The notes beneath the pieces are model-generated. The model saw only the letters and a program-made list of their open reading frames with translations, was not told the DNA's origin and did not search any database. A DNA stretch of 7,780 bases from Anaerolineales bacterium UBA3071 (GTDB lineage Bacteria; Chloroflexota; Anaerolineae; UBA3071), in NCBI GenBank assembly GCA_002366755.1, contig DFBV01000228.1:1-7780 (forward strand), given 5' to 3'. The translations under genes and the position numbers were made by a program. This document shows, piece by piece, positions 5,695 to 7,780 of this stretch; positions within the stretch are counted from its first letter, which is position 1, and each line of letters opens with the position of its first letter.

Positions 5695-6685
5695 CCAGTG
5701 GATCCACTTCGCCCTCTCCGAAGACCGGGCCGATGTCTACTTCGCCCGCACCCAGACCATCCTGCAACAGGAAGGACTGAACCCTGTGGTGACGATGGAG
5801 ATCTTCGCCAACAGTGATGGCCTCCTGTGCGGCATGAAGGAGGTGCTGGCGCTGCTGCGGAAGGTACTGCCTGCGGATCGCTCCGAGGTGTGGGCGCTAG
5901 GGGAAGGCGAGGCGATGCAGGCCAAAGAGGTGGTGTTGCGCATCACCGGCCCCTACCAGAGTTTCTGCCTCTACGAGACGGCCATCCTGGGTATCCTGAC
6001 GCACGAGAGCGGTTGGGCAACGGCCGCCCGGGCCTGCGTGCGGGCTGCTGGCGACACGCCCGTGATCAGTTTCGGTGCCCGCCATGTGCACCCGGCCGTG
6101 ACGCCCTACATGGAGTACGCGGCGATCGTGGGGGGATGCGTCGGCTGCTCCACGCCCGCCGGCGCGGAGCTGGCGGGGATCGAGCCCTCAGGCACCATCC
6201 CCCATGCGCTCATCCTTTGCATGGGGGACACTGTGGCGGCTACCCAGGCCTTCGATCGCATCATTGATCCTCACGTGTCCCGTATCGCGTTGGTCGACAC
6301 CTTCAAAGATGAGGCGGAGGAGAGCCTGCGGGTGGCCAGGGCGATGGGAGATCGGCTGTGGGGCGTGCGCCTGGACACGCCGGCAGAGCGGGGCCGGGTG
6401 ACGCCAGACCTGGTCATCGAGGTGCGAGCGCGGCTGGATCAGGTGGGCTACGAGCACGTGCGCATCGTGGTCAGCGGAGGCATTGACCCAGCGCGCATCA
6501 TGATGTTCAGGGAGCGCAATGCGCCGGTGGATGCCTACGGCATCGGCAGCGCCATCTCCGGCGCGCCGCCCATAGACTTCACTGCCGACATCAAGGTGAT
6601 CGAGGGGCAACCCGTGGCCAAGCGGGGACGGATTCCCGGCATCACCCCCAACCCACGGTTGAAAAGGCAACGAGTGAACAAGTAA
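5678..6685 (+). CDS. pncB: Nicotinate phosphoribosyltransferase, short form
   Basis: The product is 335 aa. It joins nicotinate and phosphoribosyl pyrophosphate to give nicotinate mononucleotide, using ATP in well-studied members, and so uses the product of the gene before it. Family motifs in order: a GPYQ segment followed by LYETAILGIL (91-107), SFGARHVHP (131-139), GCVGCSTPAGAELAG (153-167), PSGTIPHALI (170-179) with H176 in the place of the phosphorylated His of bacterial PncB, LVDTFKDEAEESL (205-217), GVRLDTP (229-235), VSGGIDPARI (265-274) and DAYGIGSAIS (285-294). It is shorter than the roughly 400-aa E. coli enzyme and resembles the compact, archaeal-like group. Nicotinamide phosphoribosyltransferase is the main alternative, but the adjacent nicotinamidase argues for nicotinate. 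The 17-base overlap with pncA suggests coupled translation. Confidence 0.92.
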   Translation: MNQQSDQWIHFALSEDRADVYFARTQTILQQEGLNPVVTMEIFANSDGLLCGMKEVLALLRKVLPADRSEVWALGEGEAMQAKEVVLRITGPYQSFCLYETAILGILTHESGWATAARACVRAAGDTPVISFGARHVHPAVTPYMEYAAIVGGCVGCSTPAGAELAGIEPSGTIPHALILCMGDTVAATQAFDRIIDPHVSRIALVDTFKDEAEESLRVARAMGDRLWGVRLDTPAERGRVTPDLVIEVRARLDQVGYEHVRIVVSGGIDPARIMMFRERNAPVDAYGIGSAISGAPPIDFTADIKVIEGQPVAKRGRIPGITPNPRLKRQRVNK

Positions 6686-6723
6686 ACAATAAACGGGGTT
6701 GCTTTGCTCTCCTCGCCTACTTG

Positions 6724-6768
6724 TTGCCTCGTTACCTCATTGCCTCATTGCCTCGCCTCATTGCCTCG
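6724..6768 (+). repeat. Octamer tandem repeat between pncB and the convergent gene
   Basis: Units of the form TTRCCTCR follow at 6724, 6732, 6740 and 6748; a five-base partial unit lies at 6756-6760 and another full unit at 6761-6768. The tract fills much of the 84-base gap between the two convergent stop codons and ends two bases before the stop of the minus-strand gene. No hairpin with a T run is visible on either strand, so I do not call a terminator. Confidence 0.8.
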
Positions 6769-6769
6769 T

Positions 6770-7768
6770 TCACTGTCCTCCTTCGCCACCGCGCGGGCTG
6801 AGGACGCGGATGATGCGGTCGAGCAGCTCGTAGACGAACGTCTGGCGGATGCCGGCGATGGCCGCAACCAGCCAGGGGAAATACTTGGCCGCTCTGCTGG
6901 CGTCTGGCGAGGAGATGTCGGTCTGAAGGGCCAAGAAGCCGGCGGCGATAATCAGGTAGACGATGATGCCCAGAACCATGCCCTGGAAGGGTTGCACCAC
7001 GTACCAAAGGTTGTGCTGGGGATCGTAGTCTTGCTGATCCGAGATGTGCCACCACATGCTCCAGAGCGCGCAGACTACGCCGCCGATGCCGCCCACCATC
7101 ATCGTCCCCCAGGCGGGGAAAATGCCCTGCATCGTCGTGACCACCGCGGGTTCCAGCCTGCCCACCCAGTCCCCCAGTACCCCTTCGAAGATGAGTCCGA
7201 CAAGAAGCAGCAGCGCCCAGACGATTTCGTAGGCGAACAGCCAGGGCCAGTTACGGTTGGAGACCCTGCGGCTGTTCTCCGTGCGGTTGAGGAGCGTCTT
7301 GGCGGCCTGCATCCGCAGCTCGGCATCGGCGAAGGCATAGGGACGTTCGAGCAAGATCGTCCGGGCCTGGTGCAGGAGCTTCAGCGCTGTGCCGCTGTGC
7401 TCCTGGTGGGGGGCCAGCCGCGTGGAGGTGCGGTCATACAGCATGTCAATCTCCCCCATCAACTCATCCCGTCGATGCAAGGTAAGTTGGGCCAGGATGC
7501 GCTCCTGTTCGTCCTGCGCGTACTCCCGTGGCGTGATCTCGATTTCGGGCGTGACCCTCTCGCCGGGACCGGGTGGGACCAGTGAGGCGAGATCCTCAGA
7601 CGGCACGTCCATCACGATGCCCCCGATGCGCAATGAGACAGGCCGTCCGGACGCGGCTCCGGCCTCCGGTGGCGGGCCGACGATGCTGGGCTCAGCCACC
7701 GCAGGCGGCAGTGGACTGCGGGTTGGTGGCTTGTACTCTGTGGAAGGAGAGGCTTTCGGGTCCGGCAC
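6770..7768 (-). CDS. Membrane protein of unknown function with a proline-rich N-terminus (5' end uncertain)
   Basis: The product is 332 aa if it starts at GTG 7768, but the frame is open to the window edge and no ribosome binding site supports that GTG, so the true start may lie outside. I do not recognise the family. Residues 1-80 are rich in Pro, Ser and Ala and are probably disordered, with a short hydrophobic patch at SLRIGGIVMDV (45-55). Residues 81-170 are charged and helical in character (REYAQDEQERILAQL and LLHQARTILLERPYAFADAE) and look cytoplasmic, perhaps a helical bundle. Three clear hydrophobic segments follow, near 174-195, 218-240 and 262-282, and a fourth at about 296-308, ending in an amphipathic QTFVYELLDRIIRVL helix. 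A conserved-looking YDPQHNLWYVVQPFQG segment (248-263) precedes the third helix. The gene is convergent with pncB, so a functional link to NAD salvage is not implied. Confidence 0.8.
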   Translation of the reverse strand: MPDPKASPSTEYKPPTRSPLPPAVAEPSIVGPPPEAGAASGRPVSLRIGGIVMDVPSEDLASLVPPGPGERVTPEIEITPREYAQDEQERILAQLTLHRRDELMGEIDMLYDRTSTRLAPHQEHSGTALKLLHQARTILLERPYAFADAELRMQAAKTLLNRTENSRRVSNRNWPWLFAYEIVWALLLLVGLIFEGVLGDWVGRLEPAVVTTMQGIFPAWGTMMVGGIGGVVCALWSMWWHISDQQDYDPQHNLWYVVQPFQGMVLGIIVYLIIAAGFLALQTDISSPDASRAAKYFPWLVAAIAGIRQTFVYELLDRIIRVLSPRGGEGGQ

Positions 7769-7780
7769 CTCTGGGGCCAG

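Noticed and set aside
6704..7585. Plus-strand open frame of 293 codons opposite the last membrane gene.
   Set aside because: The minus-strand reading gives clear membrane helices, while the plus-strand reading gives a Gly/Asp/Pro-rich composition typical of antisense frames and starts in the repeat tract.

Overview
The window looks like a stretch of bacterial chromosome, GC-rich by eye. It holds the 3' end of a ribosomal RNA operon followed by housekeeping genes. The overall character (two-gene NAD-salvage cassette with a long nicotinamidase, MurA with Asp in place of the active-site Cys, abundant short heptamer and octamer repeats, many-helix hypothetical membrane proteins) reminds me of Chloroflexota of the Anaerolineae type. 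That placement is an impression that I could not test. MurA implies a peptidoglycan precursor pathway.

Layout. Positions 1-653 are the 3' part of a 23S rRNA gene, cut by the window edge; it includes the P loop, the peptidyl-transferase A2451 region and the sarcin-ricin loop. A 78-nt spacer leads to a complete 5S rRNA (732-851) and a near-perfect intrinsic terminator (873-902). Behind the terminator lies a decayed scrap of a tyrosine recombinase (about 925-1087). A minus-strand gene for a multi-pass membrane protein of unknown function follows (1145-2158).

A divergent promoter region lies between 2158 and 2344. The rightward promoter (TTGACG-17-TACAAT) reads into a two-gene unit: a SAM hydrolase of the DUF62 family (2344-3243) and murA (3243-4523), which overlap by one base. 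The leftward -10 box is placed so that transcription of the membrane gene would begin at, or within a base or two of, its ATG, which suggests a leaderless message. After murA comes a nested inverted repeat (4531-4586), then a second rightward unit: nicotinamidase (4630-5694) and nicotinate phosphoribosyltransferase (5678-6685), overlapping by 17 bases. Together these two would convert nicotinamide to nicotinate and then to nicotinate mononucleotide, feeding NAD synthesis. A short repeat tract separates pncB from a convergent minus-strand gene for a membrane protein of unknown function, whose 5' end may lie beyond the right edge.

The most notable points are a repeat-derived in-frame insertion in the SAM hydrolase, the Cys-to-Asp MurA active site (predicting intrinsic fosfomycin resistance), the hairpin repeat after murA, the possible leaderless start, and several different 7-8-bp tandem repeat families within 5 kb. 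I see no convincing defence system, CRISPR array, intact mobile element or novel multi-gene system here; the region is mostly ordinary housekeeping DNA with unusual repeat content.
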